Assembly (NCBI GenBank): GCA_032207245.1 | Contig: CM063498.1 | Coordinates: 60,998,536-61,062,535, forward strand | Reading direction: 5' to 3' | From: Pardosa pseudoannulata | Taxonomy: Eukaryota > Arthropoda > Arachnida > Araneae > Lycosidae | Length of the DNA: 64,000 nt | Part shown: piece by piece, positions 50,517 through 62,559 of the stretch | Layout of the letters: each line of letters begins with the position of its first letter | Numbering within the stretch: the stretch's first letter is position 1 | Position numbers and translations under genes: made by a program | The notes under the pieces: generated by a model | What the model was told of the DNA's origin: nothing | The model's database searches: none | The model's input: the letters and a program-made list of their open reading frames with translations, nothing else

Positions 50517-50858
50517 CGCTCTCCAGGTGCACTCTATCAGAGGCTTCGTAAGGTCGAAGACGACTGTGAGTTTCTTGCCCACTATATCGGGCATGACGGC
50601 TTGAAGGCTGTTCCCGATAGTCCGGATCACCAGGTGGTCATCGAAAACGATGCAGAAGGGGAAAATTTCAAGGAAGAGGAAAGCTTTGACAGGCATCATG
50701 TTCTTGTCCATCCTTTGAACACCTTGGCGTCTCTCGTTCGATCGGAAAGCCCGGTTGTCGAACGTCAACTGCATCATCACGTGCAAAGTATCGAAAATCG
50801 TCTCCTCTTTGATCACTTCGATTTCTACTTCTGTCTTGTAGAAATGTCGACCCACTTC
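50517..50858 (-). CDS. Atypical soluble guanylate cyclase (Gyc88E-like), HNOB end/HNOBA exon
   Basis: Soluble guanylate cyclases make cGMP from GTP after a gas binds their heme domain. This 342-bp exon (114 codons) has acceptor TTTCCAG at 50865-50859 and donor GCG|GTAAGC at 50516; both ends are phase 0. It opens EVGRHFYKTEVEIEV, which joins in frame to QIR of the upstream exon, giving the family sequence QIREV. It continues with IFDTLHVMMQLTFDNRAF, characteristic of the Gyc88E/beta-3 branch, then a short basic linker. From residue ~55 the HNOBA (PAS-like) domain starts with FPFCIVFDDHLVIRTIGNSL, followed by MPDIVGKKLTVVFDLTKPLI. No stops or frameshifts. The coiled-coil and cyclase catalytic exons were not found in the window downstream. 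Assignment is from memory of family motifs; the Gyc88E subtype is inferred from the near-verbatim HNOB match. Confidence 0.92.
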
Positions 50859-52223
50859 CTGGAAAGTAACAACCATTGAGTCTAATTAGAATATTTATCT
50901 GCACTGTAATTACAATTTGAGTATTTTCAAGTAAATTATGATTTGTATAAGAATGACAATAGTATCAAAAATCATTCACCACGACTACTAGGCATTTTGA
51001 AATCACATAATAACGCAATTTTTCCAAGATAGAGGTTATAGTGTTTTTTGGTTATTGCCAAAGTTTTTGTCGTCCTATTTTGCTAAATTTGACGATATAT
51101 CATGAAATTTAGAGATTTGAAATAGTTCCTCTTCGTGGCTATCACTAACTTCCTTGTGACATCCCGTTACGAAATGTCAAGCAAATTCATTATCATGAAA
51201 ATGATGATATATTCTAACTTTATCGCGTCTGTCTATATATATCCTCGAAAAGCCTATAATAGTCGAGAAAGTCCTGGAATACGAACCAACTATGGCGCCT
51301 AAAATACCACCAAGGTGCATATTTGGATTGAGAATTATGACATTAAGAACTTCACCAGCAAACCAAAAACACAATTTGAAACCACCACCAGCCCAGTGTC
51401 GTTAGAAATGCATATCCAACTACTCATTGCTTTAAGATTGCTAGTCACATAATAATATTGTAACTAAAGAAGGACAGACACCTGTTTCAAACAGCTCAAC
51501 TCTAGAAAGACTGCGTTTTCAGTTTACCTAAAGAGACTAAAACCGGTCATTTTGACTACTCTCATTAAGTTAAAAAAGCATCTTTTTGAAAGATATTTTC
51601 ATAGTTTTGACTAAATTTAATACTGTAAAAATACCCGATGTTATATTCTTTATAGTAATGTGAAATGGATCTGTAATGAGGCACACCATATTCTTTAACG
51701 ATGACATCAATAAGTCTTTACTTTTTTTCTAAATATGGTAAACATTTAGCAAATACTTTGACCTAATGTTAGCAAGTAAGAACATTGCACAGAGGACTAA
51801 AAGTAGAATACCAAGAATTCCGCTAAGATATTTATTCAGTGGTCAGAATCATAGCAAGATTTTAAGATCTCATTATTATTAAATTTATAGATATGTAAAA
51901 GATCCATATCTATAAATTCAATAATAATGAGTAATATTAAATAACATTTTCTGAGTATTCTTTACGGATAATTAAGAAAATTTAATGAGCAAACCTGAAA
52001 TTGAAGAAGAAATAAGAGAAATATGACAGTTTCGACGGCTGTTTACAATTAAAATGACCACCTTGATGGCTTAAAAATGATATTTTTATTCTTATAATTA
52101 ATAAAAAAAAACATTTATTAGTAAGCCATGTTTGTAATAGTCAGGCAGTAATAAGTGAGTGAGAGGTTTGAGTCAGTAATTTGATTTTATTGCGAGCACT
52201 ATAAAAGAATAATTTGCACTCAC
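50859..52223 (-). other. Intron of the cyclase gene (1,365 bp, phase 0)
   Basis: Bounded by AGA|GTGAGT at 52223 and TTTCCAG at 50859. It contains a 63-bp hairpin (51869-51931) and a short minus-strand frame at 51177-51374 that is not in phase with consensus splice sites and was not recognised. Confidence 0.85.
51869..51931. repeat. 63-bp hairpin (27-bp arms, 9-nt loop)
   Basis: Arms 51869-51895 and 51905-51931 pair with one mismatch. The sequence is almost entirely A/T except near the loop. The size is that of a short pre-microRNA hairpin, but nothing else indicates a transcript. A chance or slippage-made palindrome is equally possible. Confidence 0.9.
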
Positions 52224-52502
52224 TCTGATTTGTCCTATGGTGTACCAGAGGAATCCTCTCCTGGTGCTTCTGTAGTGCAGCGTGAGTCCGGAGGGTGTCT
52301 CATTTTCGCAGAAGAACGAGGGCGCTTTCATGCGGGGATAACTGAACTTGAGGTACTCGTGGAGATTGTCCAGTCCATTGAGGAAATCCCTCATGTGACG
52401 TCCAAGGACGCCCAGGACGCGGTCGTATCCATATTGGCCGACGAAAGACACAAAGTACACTCCCATCTGGTCCAGGAACTCGCGTTCAGACACCCCTAGC
52501 AC
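52224..52502 (-). CDS. Atypical soluble guanylate cyclase (Gyc88E-like), HNOB heme exon
   Basis: A 279-bp exon (93 codons) with acceptor TTTGACCAG before 52502 and donor AGA|GTGAGT after 52224; both ends are phase 0. It begins [17 protein letters not shown] and continues [20 protein letters not shown], the C-terminal part of the HNOB heme domain. Residue H48 in DNLHEYL is the expected proximal heme ligand. Y77, S79 and R81 in HYRSTRR form the YxSxR heme-propionate motif. All are intact, so heme binding is expected. The exon lacks the N-terminal HNOB helices, which must lie upstream at higher coordinates but were not found in this window. The wording closely follows the invertebrate Gyc88E branch, whose known members respond to O2 as well as NO. 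Confidence 0.94.
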
Positions 52503-53116
52503 CTGGTCAAAAAGGAAAAAACTATCATTCCTGATGCGCTAGTTGGCCATTTTTCCCAACACACATTAAAGAACAACTTTTTCAATTAAACTTTGTATGT
52601 ACAGTTATAATATAGTTTGTATGTACAGTCAAAAGAAAAGGAATATTATTCCTTTGTTACTGCCTAGCGTTTCCGTTTGGAACAGCTGAAATATAGATTA
52701 TGCTGTTCTCTCATTACGAGTTTTCCTATACAATGAAAATAGACTGTAATTCTAAGAAAAATCTGCCATACATTCGAAAGAAAAACAAGAAGTCACAGTG
52801 ATTGTTGGTTATATGTTCAGAATTTTCACATACACAGAGTTAATGTAGAATGTTTAAAATGTAAAATTTAAATTATTTTAAAACATTTCTATCCCTTAAG
52901 GAAAAGTATAGACTGTCATTAAAATAAACTTATTGTTTAAAATACAAATTTATCTTGTTTATGTCTTACATTCTTGGAATATTAAAAATATTCGTCATTT
53001 ACTTAATAAGAAAGTATAAAACATTTAAGAGACAAGGAAAGTTTGGTCCGATTACTTGGTTCTATTAAAGTTAAGAAGAATTAATGGAAATGTTCACAAA
53101 ATTAACAAGATAGCTT

Positions 53117-53290
53117 ATTGTCATAGCCCAGTAGTTTAGGAGAATGCTTTTTAGTATAAAAAATCGTTTCGTCGTCGGTTCGATTTCTTGCCGAATCAAT
53201 TGGACAAGATAAGGAATGTCTACCTGATTTCTCTCACACGTAGAAGAAACGTGGAATCGTTACTCTTAGACTACCCCACTTCGACACAAG
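53117..53290 (+). mobile_element. Possible second tRNA-derived SINE family
   Basis: TAGCCCAGTAGTTTAGGAG fits an A-box, and GTCGGTTCGATTTC, about 45 bp later, fits a B-box. The downstream body does not match the GCCGAACG-headed family. Ends and target duplication were not resolved. It is not a functional tRNA, because no cloverleaf with an acceptor stem could be drawn. Confidence 0.45.
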
Positions 53291-53607
53291 ATAAACATTC
53301 TCCCTAAACTTGTGAAACTCGGAAATTCAAACCTTGTGATACACTTGGAAAAAGATTCAAGGTAATGAAGAAATTCCTAGGCTTGCCTTCTCCTGGACAA
53401 CAGGATCTCCTAACCCTTATGACCTAGAGTCTCCTAACCTTGATTGTTGGTAAAAGAAATGCATATTTAATTAATCATTAACATATACCTAAAGTAACTG
53501 GAAGGTATTCAGTGTGTGAAGAGTTAAAAATATCAAAGAATGAGACGGGGATTAAAATATGTCCACCTGTAGTTTTTCATGACACGGAATAAGGATATTT
53601 CACATTG

Positions 53608-54015
53608 TAGGGCACCCTTAAGTAGTAATATTTTTGTTCCGTAACTTCAAATAAATATTAAAGATATAATTGTTAGCAGAAAAATATAATTAGCAATTAG
53701 CAGTTAGTAGTTAGCAGAAAAATGTAAAATGTAATTTGACCCCTATGATATCACTATGACAAAATGTTTAAACCTCTATCTGATCTACAACCATGGCAAA
53801 CTGTCACTATTCGTAACGGTAGAACGTAGGAGAAATGTAAAGCAAAGCGAAAAAACTCATGTAAAAATTCATGAAGTTATTCTATTGCAAATAAAAATAA
53901 CCAAATATTAAAAATGAACAGAATTCACTTAAAACCGACAAAATATTAATCGTTTTTCAAAGACGATGAAAATGGTAAATATTCTGAAATTAATGAGACT
54001 AATCAAATTTTTTTT
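53608..54015 (+). repeat. Direct repeat Z, copy 1
   Basis: Matches 55643-56045 over ~405 bp with moderate divergence. Landmarks are CCCTTAAGTAGTAATATT, TTTGACCCCTATGATATCAC, TGTTTAAACCTCTATCTGA and ATGGTAAATATTCTGAAATT. The two copies are ~2,035 bp apart. Ends do not show TG/CA, so an LTR pair is unlikely. Confidence 0.85.
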
Positions 54016-55642
54016 AATGTAAATGATTTAACAAGTCAACTTATGACGTTTCTGGCTTTCGTTTCAAACGAAAAGGCAGCTTATCGTTGGACTATCGGCT
54101 GTCTAAAACATAAAAATGAATGGCTAGTGTATTAAAGTAGTCCGACACGTTGCACGAAATTGCTCATACAAATTCAGACGATGAAATAGACAATATTATT
54201 GTCTCCTCATAAGAAATAATTCTCTATTTTTCACGTGCTACCATAATAAATTAAGAACAAAAATCTCGGACAAGTTCTAATGCCTGACATTTGAGTGGTA
54301 TAATCAAATTTTTTTTATTTATGTAATTATTTATCTATTATTTGTAAAATATCTCAACCACAGTCGGCTCTCAGCCTTACATCCAAGTCTTTCTCAGGAA
54401 ATCCACTGTGTGGAAAGAAGAAACAATAATCTCTTTTTAATATGAAAGGTCTTGCTTTAAAAAATATGAAGTAATTTATAATACATATATCGGTAACGCT
54501 TTATTAAATTTTATTAAAACAGAATGATAAAAAACAAAATAAATTAGTTTTGAAAATCCGAGGATTTAAAAACGTAATATTAAAAGTCATATTTAAAGTA
54601 TTAAAAAGGGCAGACCGTAATAATTTCTTAACTCAATTTCCCAAAATGTTCGTTGAATATTAGTTGGAGAAATCAATATAACAAAGACATTAGATTAAAA
54701 TTCTTCGAGTGTTAAAGCGTTGAATTCCGTTTCCAAGCAAGTAAGTTTCTCGCAACATTTGAAAGAAAAGGAATGTAAAAGAGCTAATAATCTAGCATAT
54801 CAGACATTCTTTTGAAATGAAATTTTCCATTAATATTTTAAACTTCATTATATACTTACTGCAATCTATTCTAGGAACTTCGATTTGATTTTCACTCGTA
54901 ATGTCCGTCAGCCGGAAACAAAAATAGCGGTCTCTCGATCATAATCATATAAAATTAATAAGAATGAAAGTAATTTATTGCATTTTAAAGAATTATTAAT
55001 ACATTTCTAACTGATACGTGATTATTTGGAAATCTACTTCAATAAATGAAATTTAATATTACTGAGATTTTAGCTGTTTTTTAAAGTATATTTACCTTTT
55101 TTATTTTTTATTTTTATTCTGCATTGATTACTTGGATTTTGACCGTAGTATTTTAAAGTACAACTTTTCTTTGTTTATTATTTTGTTCTGACTGTTGCAG
55201 TATATACGTATTTACATTTAACTACGTTTAATGTTCTGTGTTGGGATTAACTGTAACTATGTCTAAGGTCGCGCTCATTTTATATAAATTTCTTCGGGAC
55301 GGGATCTCAAGACGTCCGTGCCCCGCCTGCCTTGATTATGAAGGATTTATCTCAAATCTGAAGTACTTACAGATGGACAAGATTTAGGCTGTTATAAACT
55401 GCCTCATGTAACGTCAAAACCGACAACTCTAGTGTGGATGGTTGGAACTTGAGAGGGAATTTTCAAGAGCCGGTACACAGAAAGATTTAATACCTATAAA
55501 AGGCCTACATAGCATTCTGACCTTATGATCCTTATAAGTCAAAGAAGTACTTGAGATTCAGTTTATGGGGACCTCAAGTGCAGTAAATTCCTAAAGCAAC
55601 ATGACAGAATGTTCACTAGGGTTACCAGACGAGACTGAACTA

Positions 55643-56045
55643 AAATACCCTTAAGTAGTAATATTTTGGTTACGGAACTTCAAATAAATATTAAAGATGT
55701 AATTGTTAACAGAAAAATATAATTAATAATCAGCAGTTAGTAGTTAGCGGAAAATATAAAAAGTAATTTGACCCCTATGATATCACGTTGGAAAAATGTT
55801 TAAACCTCTATCTGAACTACAACCATGCCAAAATGTTACTATTTGTAGCGGTAGAGCGTAGGAAAAATGTAAAGCAATGCGAAATAAATTCATGTAAGAT
55901 TTCCTGAAGTTATTACATTACAAATAAAAATAATGAAATAGTAAAAAAGAAGCAGAATTCACTTATAACTGTCAAAATATTAGTCATTTTTCAAAGACGG
56001 TGAAAATGGTAAATATTCTGAAATTAATGATACTAATCCCAATTT
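55643..56045 (+). repeat. Direct repeat Z, copy 2
   Basis: Second copy of the segment at 53608-54015, same orientation and landmark order. Confidence 0.85.
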
Positions 56046-56604
56046 TTCTAATCTAAATTATTCTAAAAAAGAATGTGAAATATGCACACTATATAGTGGT
56101 AGATGAACTAAACTCCTAGAAGGATTTTTGGCGGTGGTATCAATATAAATATTTTGTAAAAGAGCAGACTTGTACTAAATATTTTTCTTTTTTGTAACCA
56201 TATTCCACTTTATAGCTGTTCTGTTTTTTGGTAAATGTCACTGTAAAATCAGAACATTAAAAAAACTGATATTACTGATAACATTACTGATATATATTAG
56301 GAGTTAAAAAACTCAGGTAATTAAGGTAATGAGTTAAATTAATACGTATTCCCTATATTGCATTCGTGTAGTCTTTTGTTAATCTATAGAAACAAAATGA
56401 CTAGCGTATAGCTTGTATGTTTTTTGAAAAGACTCTTTTCAAAAATTTCCATTTTATAATTCTTTTACATATTACACTGTAAACACTTTTTCACATTTTG
56501 ATAGTATTCACGTTCTCCTATCTCAAATATATGAGCGAGAGTTATATAGAACTAAATTACTTGCACCATCTGTTACGTACATACATATTTGGAACTTTAA
56601 AATG

Positions 56605-57105
56605 TTTTTTCTCAGATTTCCTACTTTTTTTTACTTGTGCGAACAATATTTTACAAAGCATTCCTAATAGCTTTGTGAAATTTCCTGCACTGATGTAACT
56701 ACATATATACGGTGACATGAAATAATTTAACTACTGTCATTGCATTTTATAATTTCGAAAATTTTACTATGAAATACTTAGACTATTTTTATATATTTGT
56801 ATTTTTTTTTTATTCTTTATTCTATCTTACTTTACACTAAATGATGACCGAACTTGTAGCTGCTTTTAGATACGAAATTTATTGGTACGAATCAATACAG
56901 TTATGAATATAAAAAAAATCACCTAAGTATTTCATATTATAATTTTCAAAATTATAAAATACAATGACTGTAGTTAAATTTTTCAATGTATAAGTTGTCG
57001 TATATATGTAGTTACATCAGTACATGAAATTTCATGAAGCTATTAGGAATACATTTCAACAAATCATTCACACAAATAAAATAAAAAATAGGAAATCTGA
57101 GAAAA
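56605..57105. repeat. Inverted repeat with ~175-bp arms
   Basis: Arms 56605-56781 and 56933-57105 are reverse complements with ~80-85% apparent identity (TCTCAGATTTCCTA, ATTCCTAATAGCTT, TGATGTAACTACATATATAC). The spacer is ~150 bp. No flanking duplication was identified. Could be a MITE or a local inverted duplication. Confidence 0.85.
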
Positions 57106-57442
57106 CCCTGATAAAAATCGAAAACGTAGATCTAGTGCTGTACAAATAAATTCCTAAACATCATCCTAATTTACGCATTAATAAATGTATGTATAGATTT
57201 TAAATATTGTATACAAAAAAAATCAGGGGTTTTTAAATCACAAGTTTACAATTTCCTGAAACAATTTGTTGAATGAATAAATATTATAATATAGATTTTA
57301 CTCTTTAAATAAGATTTTTAAACTACGCCCCTCAAGGCTCGACTCGAGCATGTGACAAGCAGTCCAATAAATAAAAGAAATTGCCTCAGTAGTTGGGGGA
57401 GTCTCAGGAAATAACATAAAATCGCTTCGCACAGCCGGACTA

Positions 57443-58324
57443 CAGTGATCCCTCGTTTTTCGCGGTTAATGGGGATCAGAAATTTCCGCGAAAGCTGAAA
57501 AACCGCGAAGTAGGATTTGCTCCTAGGAATTTTTGTGTATTCGGGTACACGAATACACAAAAATTCCTATATGTAAATATGTTCCAAATATGTAAACAGT
57601 ATTTATACTTTACACATTTAAAAATTACAACAGTATACGTATTTACTTAAACGTGTCAGTGCTAATTAATAAGGTTAATAAGTAATTAATAAGGTTAATA
57701 GAGAGTAATAAACATTAATCAATATTGCTTTCTGAGAGAGGATAAGAGTCTTGTGTTGGTGGAGGAGGAGAGACTCTCACTTGACTCGTAGAAGTTTTAG
57801 GATCACTCGGAGACTCGTCTGTTGGTGGTGCTGAGTTAGAGCCAGGGGGCTTTACCTTAGAGAGAAACATGGTGATGGGTAGTTGTTGCCTTTGTTTTTC
57901 ATTTTCCTTCAAAATTCCCCTGTACAAGGACATAACCCCGTCAACCCGATTGCTGAACTCGACATCTCGAACCATATTGTCGTCAATGTCTTGTGCAAAT
58001 TCTTGCCACGTTGCACAATTGTTGCAGATTCGCCAGGGCAGGTCACGCTTTTCAGTTTGTTCTTCATCTTCCTCTTCATTTTCTTCCTCACTTACACACT
58101 TTGTCGTCTCAAGAGCCCGTGGTATATACTCTGAGTCAACTGATCTCTTTGACATGCAGGGATCCTTCTCTCTCTCACATCAACATGAAACAACGGTCCT
58201 TTCCACAATGGGGCTGCAGACATGGTAGCATTTTTTCATTTTTATTTTTTGATTAATATTTTGGAACAACCCACGAAGCACTGAAACCGCAAAACATGAA
58301 ACGCGAAGTGTCGAGGGAACACTA
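57443..58324 (-). mobile_element. pogo/Tigger-like element, 882 bp, TA duplication
   Basis: The left end is CAGTGATCCCTCGTTTTTCG and the right end, reversed, TAGTGTTCCCTCGACACTTC, flanked by TA at 57441-57442 and 58325-58326. CAGTGnTCCCTCG with a nearby CGCGG/CCGCG pair is typical of Tigger-like elements. It retains a transposase C-terminal frame on the minus strand. Confidence 0.85.
57715..58155 (-). pseudogene. Tigger-like transposase C-terminal tail, still open
   Basis: A 146-codon frame (MSKRSVDSEYIPRALE...) contains an acidic run of Glu/Asp at residues ~22-36. It continues with FSNRVDGVMSLYRGILKENE, KQRQQLPITMFL and a Pro/Ser-rich end (SPPPPTQDSYPLSESNID). Acidic then Ser/Pro tails with an RQ-LPITMFL-like motif are seen at the C-terminus of Tigger/CENP-B-like transposases. 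The DNA-binding and DDE parts are missing, so it cannot be an active transposase. The frame lies wholly within the element. The open frame suggests a fairly recent deletion derivative. Whether it is expressed is unknown. Confidence 0.6.
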
Positions 58325-58509
58325 TAATCAGAACAGCCGAAAAACGTGATCCCTCAGCAAGTCATGGCCAGTCATGATTCTAAAAAGAGCCATCCCAATA
58401 GCTCTGGGAACAGAGGGCATACTTTAAGTAAAATGATGCATTTATTATTTATAGTTTCCCAGGTGGACTTTTAAGTTTAAAGATACAGTTTCTGCCCAAA
58501 TTAATAATA
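58325..58509. other. Flank of pogo-like element
   Basis: No feature recognised. Confidence 0.4.
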
Positions 58510-59190
58510 AAGCTGAAAATAATAATTTTTTTTAAATTTTACACCATGAGCTATGTATTTTTCTGAGTTGAAAACACCATATAAAATAAACCTCTATCTA
58601 ATTTCAAGCGATTCAATCATTATTTATAGATTTATGGAGTATGTTTGTATTTAAAAAGCAATGCATTTAAACCCAATTCCATTGAAATGTCATTTTTTAT
58701 TTTCCAGAATGTACTATAAACTTTTCTGACATGACACACTATAAAATAGTAAAATATTGAATTTCTTGTAATTTGATCAGTATTTACATTTTTGGGTGGT
58801 TTTTGTATTTTAATAAGCCCAATTTATTTTTGAGCCCAATTCCATAGAAATGCCATTATTTTCTTTTCCAGAATGCACTATGAATTTTTCTGAATACAAC
58901 ACACCAAATGGAATAAAACGCTGTCGAATGTTAGGTCATTTGATCTGAGAAGTGTTTTATATAGTTTTGAATTTTAAAAGAAGTCTAATTAAGCCAAATT
59001 CCATAACAAAATTTTCAGCATGAGCTACATATTTTTCTGAATAAAAAAACTGTATAGAACAAAACGCTTTCAAATTTCATATGGTTTTTAATTTTCGGAT
59101 TATTTTTGCATTTAAAAAGAAATTTATTTGAGCACAATTCCACTAAAATATTAATTTTTTTTTCGAGCATGAACTATGTACTTTTCTGAA
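58510..59190 (+). repeat. Degenerate tandem repeat, ~150-160-bp units
   Basis: The motif (A)CTATGTATTTTTCTGA, with variants, recurs near 58547, 58708, 58871, 59019 and 59167. It is preceded each time by AAnCCCAATTCCATnnAAATG-like sequence. Spacing is about 161, 163, 148 and 148 bp. Old and diverged. Confidence 0.75.
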
Positions 59191-60700
59191 AAGAGCACTT
59201 TGATTTTCATACAATGAATATTTGAGTGGGTAAATGCATATCTCCAAAAGAGAAGAAATATTTATAACAATAGTTGAGAAGAAAATTATCCATTACAAAC
59301 AAACAGAAAATATTTCATCACATCCGAAGTTATAACGAAACTGATTAAACTTCAGACAAAAAACAATATTCAAGATAAATATTTAATCCTTAATCGGTCG
59401 GCACAGTCGGTTATTTTTACAGATCAAGAGAGGCTTAAACGCTAGTGATCGAACATTACTTTTCTTTTCTAAGAAAAAAAATAAACATTCAGGATGGCTA
59501 TAATTCTTCCCCCTAATCTTTGCTTTTATCATAAAATAACCTAACCTTTTTTTTCCTACGTTGAAGAGTACTTGAAAAAACGAAACTGTTTAGCAAAATG
59601 AAAGGCTTTGAAATTGAAAATATGGGTTGCCGTTATTTATGCTCTCAACTGGCTTTATTTTTACCTTTGATCTTTTCATAGCATATTGTTTTGAAAAAAA
59701 GGAAGTTAGTGATTTTAAAAAATTGCTTTTTATTTTCCCGATTGTTTGTTCATAAGGGTGGTTTAGAGTTTTCAGTTAAGGAAAAAATTTAAATTTGTAT
59801 AAAACAAACTGTAATTTTTCTAGATTGTTCTGGGAAATATGATCTCGATTTGTGAAAATAAAATAAAAAGATGGTGAACAAATTTCACCTCGAATGTATT
59901 TTAATGCAGTAAATTGTTTGTTTGTTCAGAATAAGAAATACGATATTCAGCATACTTCACAATGAGGGTACTTTTGCTTATGCTTGATAAGATTCGAACT
60001 TATTTTTCAAATTTTTTTTTTACTTAAAGTTTTTAGTCTAATAATGGGACTTGCTTTTTACATATCCTCTTGAGAGAAAATATTCAGTACTTGATCCCAT
60101 ATTCTCAACCTATGTGATAACTTTAAAGTGGCACGGAAATCGACATTACTTCTAAAGAAAATTCTTTTTCATAAGTAGTTATATTTTATTCATAAGATAT
60201 AGTTGATAATATATTTTATGAATAATAAACATATAACCAAATTTTTACATTTTAATAGTACTATTTTTATATCAATCTTTTCTTTCAGTTTTCTGTTAGT
60301 TCAACCTAAAATTCGTTGTTCTTAAAAATGTTGGGTGATTGTTTAGAGAGGGTAAGATTGTCAAATGCATTGTTTGTATATGATTCTTGACCATTCTCCA
60401 AACAGAGGTAATCTTTAATTCAAAATGAATCGTCAATAAAAAATATATAAAGAATCCATGCATAGTAGGTAGATAATAATGCAACTTTACATTAATTTAT
60501 TAACAATAGTCACAAGTTCCCATTTGTATCAACAAATATAAATCACCATTGTTAATTACCAAAGGAACATTAATCATTGAATAATGTACTAAATGTGTTA
60601 AAAATGGAAAATAACTATTATTTCAAGGCAGTGAATTTAATATTTGGTATAGAAATTTACCAGGTAACCTGGAGTACGTCACGGAAATTGATTTATAATA
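59191..60700. other. No gene seen
   Basis: AT-rich sequence; the frame at 60296-60484 was not recognised. Confidence 0.4.
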
Positions 60701-61250
60701 CGTCAAAGAAATTGGGATTACTGTATTAAGTGATTTAAAGAGCTTTCAAAAAAGGTGGATGACTGAAGATCGTTGTCGTATTTTTAGGTCTAATCTTGAC
60801 CTTCCTGGATTTTCTCGCTAGTCGTACGTAAGAATCATTGTTTTGAGAGTCCTTTGTGATTGGATTGCATAATCCGAGTAGTGAGGAGTATAATTTTTGT
60901 TAATCCCTGATGACTAGTAAAGATTTGTCCAAATAAAGTCAGTTGTACCCAATTTATTGCATCAATTCTTCATCTATCTTTTAATTGTACAGTTTGGAGA
61001 TTCTGCCTATATGTCTCGTCCCCTAGGATGTTACAGCATTTAACAGTTACCCCCTTGAGTCACCTTATCGTAGTCGATCATATACGTAATCGGAAGATTC
61101 TGGAATGGAAGCTCGGGCAAGACAAAAACCCGCCTTGCCCATTAAGGGCAGCTGAGGCACGTAAAATATGTTCGTGGTCATAATGCCCTCCAAGTTCAAA
61201 CGATACCTCCGGAGGTCTTAAGGTACACATGCTCCCTGGATTGTGCTAAA
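60701..61250 (+). other. GC-richer stretch, possible LTR remnant
   Basis: An AATAAAG signal lies near 60932 and GATGTTACA near 61028, the arrangement expected at an LTR 3' end on the plus strand. A GC-rich block with an inverted pair GGGCAAGAC/GCCTTGCCC (61113-61141) follows. No partner LTR or coding motif was found. Confidence 0.25.
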
Positions 61251-61811
61251 TGAGTAACAAGTTTGTAGCCATGTTCGGTATAAAGATATCTGTATTACCA
61301 GCTTTGGAAAAAGCCTTGCATGATCCTTGTTATAAAGGATTTTTTGACATTTCGTGCATTTTGCAGACCCTCCTATATTTCCACGTGGATTTTATTTCTT
61401 ATCTTTTTTTACGATTTTCTTACCTCATTTCTCTACTTGTATAGCCACCGGAAAAGATCTGCTATAGATTTTAGCAAAATGTATTGCCGAATTGTGTATC
61501 AATCATGAATAAGAAGAAAAAACTTATTTATTATTTTGGTTGTTGTTCTGACAGTATAAGAATTACATTTTTGAATATCACTACACGATGCCAAATTTAA
61601 TTTCTTACTAAATTCAATAAATACAACATTTCTGTGTTATATTTAAGATCTGAATAACGACAGAATTAATAGGACATTGGAGCATGAATCTAGCCTTCTA
61701 ATTCTGCGATTTCCTTCGGTTACTGGTATGTAATAAATATAAACTAGAGTGAAGAAGTGAAAAAGCGTCAAGCAGCATTTTCAACATTATAGGATATTTT
61801 AGACCCAATTC
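61251..61811. other. No gene seen
   Basis: Overlapping short frames at 61250-61508 lack recognisable motifs. Confidence 0.4.
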
Positions 61812-61826
61812 TCAATGATGATTTTC

Positions 61827-62007
61827 GCCGAACGCTGGCCGATTGGTTAGGGTGCTGATCGTCGGTACCAGAGTTCGTGGGTTCGAATCCCACTATGGCA
61901 TGGATGTTCGTAGCCGTTCGGAATCGGCTTTAAGCAGTAGGTCCCGGTCTCATTAGCCCTCGTGTGCAAAACAGTAGACCGTAGCGCTCCAAACCAAACC
62001 AAACCAA
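61827..62007 (+). mobile_element. tRNA-derived SINE, intact reference copy, 15-bp duplication
   Basis: TCAATGATGATTTTC is duplicated perfectly at 61812-61826 and 62008-62022. At 181 bp it is the best-preserved copy. The head is GCCGAACGCTGGCCGATTGG, the B-box GGGTTCGAATCCC, the core GCCGTTCGGAATCGGCTTTA and the tail three CCAAA-type units. The 3' tail is not poly-A. Confidence 0.97.
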
Positions 62008-62022
62008 TCAATGATGATTTTC

Positions 62023-62559
62023 ATCACATTTTCCTCCCGCAAACAATAACTGCTTCACTACCAGCTATATAAAAATTGCATAAATATAATTTTTCCCGCA
62101 ATGTACACAATAATAATGTATACTATTACCGTTTTAAAATTTACCTCATTTAAAAATTCAACTCGAAACCTACATATTTTGTTTTGTTTCATTTCTTGTA
62201 TTTAATAATAAAATAAAAAAAAATGAGATGATTTTTTGCAATTTTTTTCAGAACAATTTTTAAGGGAATCGGTTAAAGATTTATTTAAAATTCATTATCA
62301 GAATAAGGATAATGCCTACAGTTTTAAATCATTACAAGATGCCAGAGAAAATACTAATTAATCTGTAAATAAAGTACACATTATTTGGAAATCAGAATAA
62401 AAATTTGTAAAGAAAATATTTTGAAGGATCAGTTTAATAACTGTCATAAAAGATTAATGAACACATCGAATAGTTAAATATAGATATGAAATGCAGTAAG
62501 TAACGAAAGCAATATTTTTGTTTCAGTATACCGAAAATAAACCTTACCAAACCTTAATA
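62023..62559. other. No gene seen
   Basis: AT-rich sequence; nothing recognised. Confidence 0.4.

Larger units (their letters stand above)
52505..57440 (-). other. Probable upstream intron of the cyclase gene
   Basis: No upstream HNOB exon was recognised. The stretch contains a tRNA-like SINE (53117-53290), a duplicated ~405-bp segment (53608-54015 and 55643-56045), a TATA-box-bearing GC-richer patch near 55300-55620 that might be LTR debris (CCTATAAAAGGCC at 55494), and an inverted repeat (56605-57105). Confidence 0.45.

Noticed and set aside
50505..50879. Plus-strand frames over the cyclase exons (also 52230-52499)
   Set aside because: Antisense shadows of the minus-strand guanylate cyclase exons, which have correct splice sites and family motifs.
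51177..51374. Extra cyclase exon between the two exons
   Set aside because: The two exons already join in phase to give QIR-EVGRHF; this frame matches no cyclase segment.
53608..56045. LTR retrotransposon with two LTRs
   Set aside because: The repeats lack TG...CA ends and no polymerase or gag motif lies between them.
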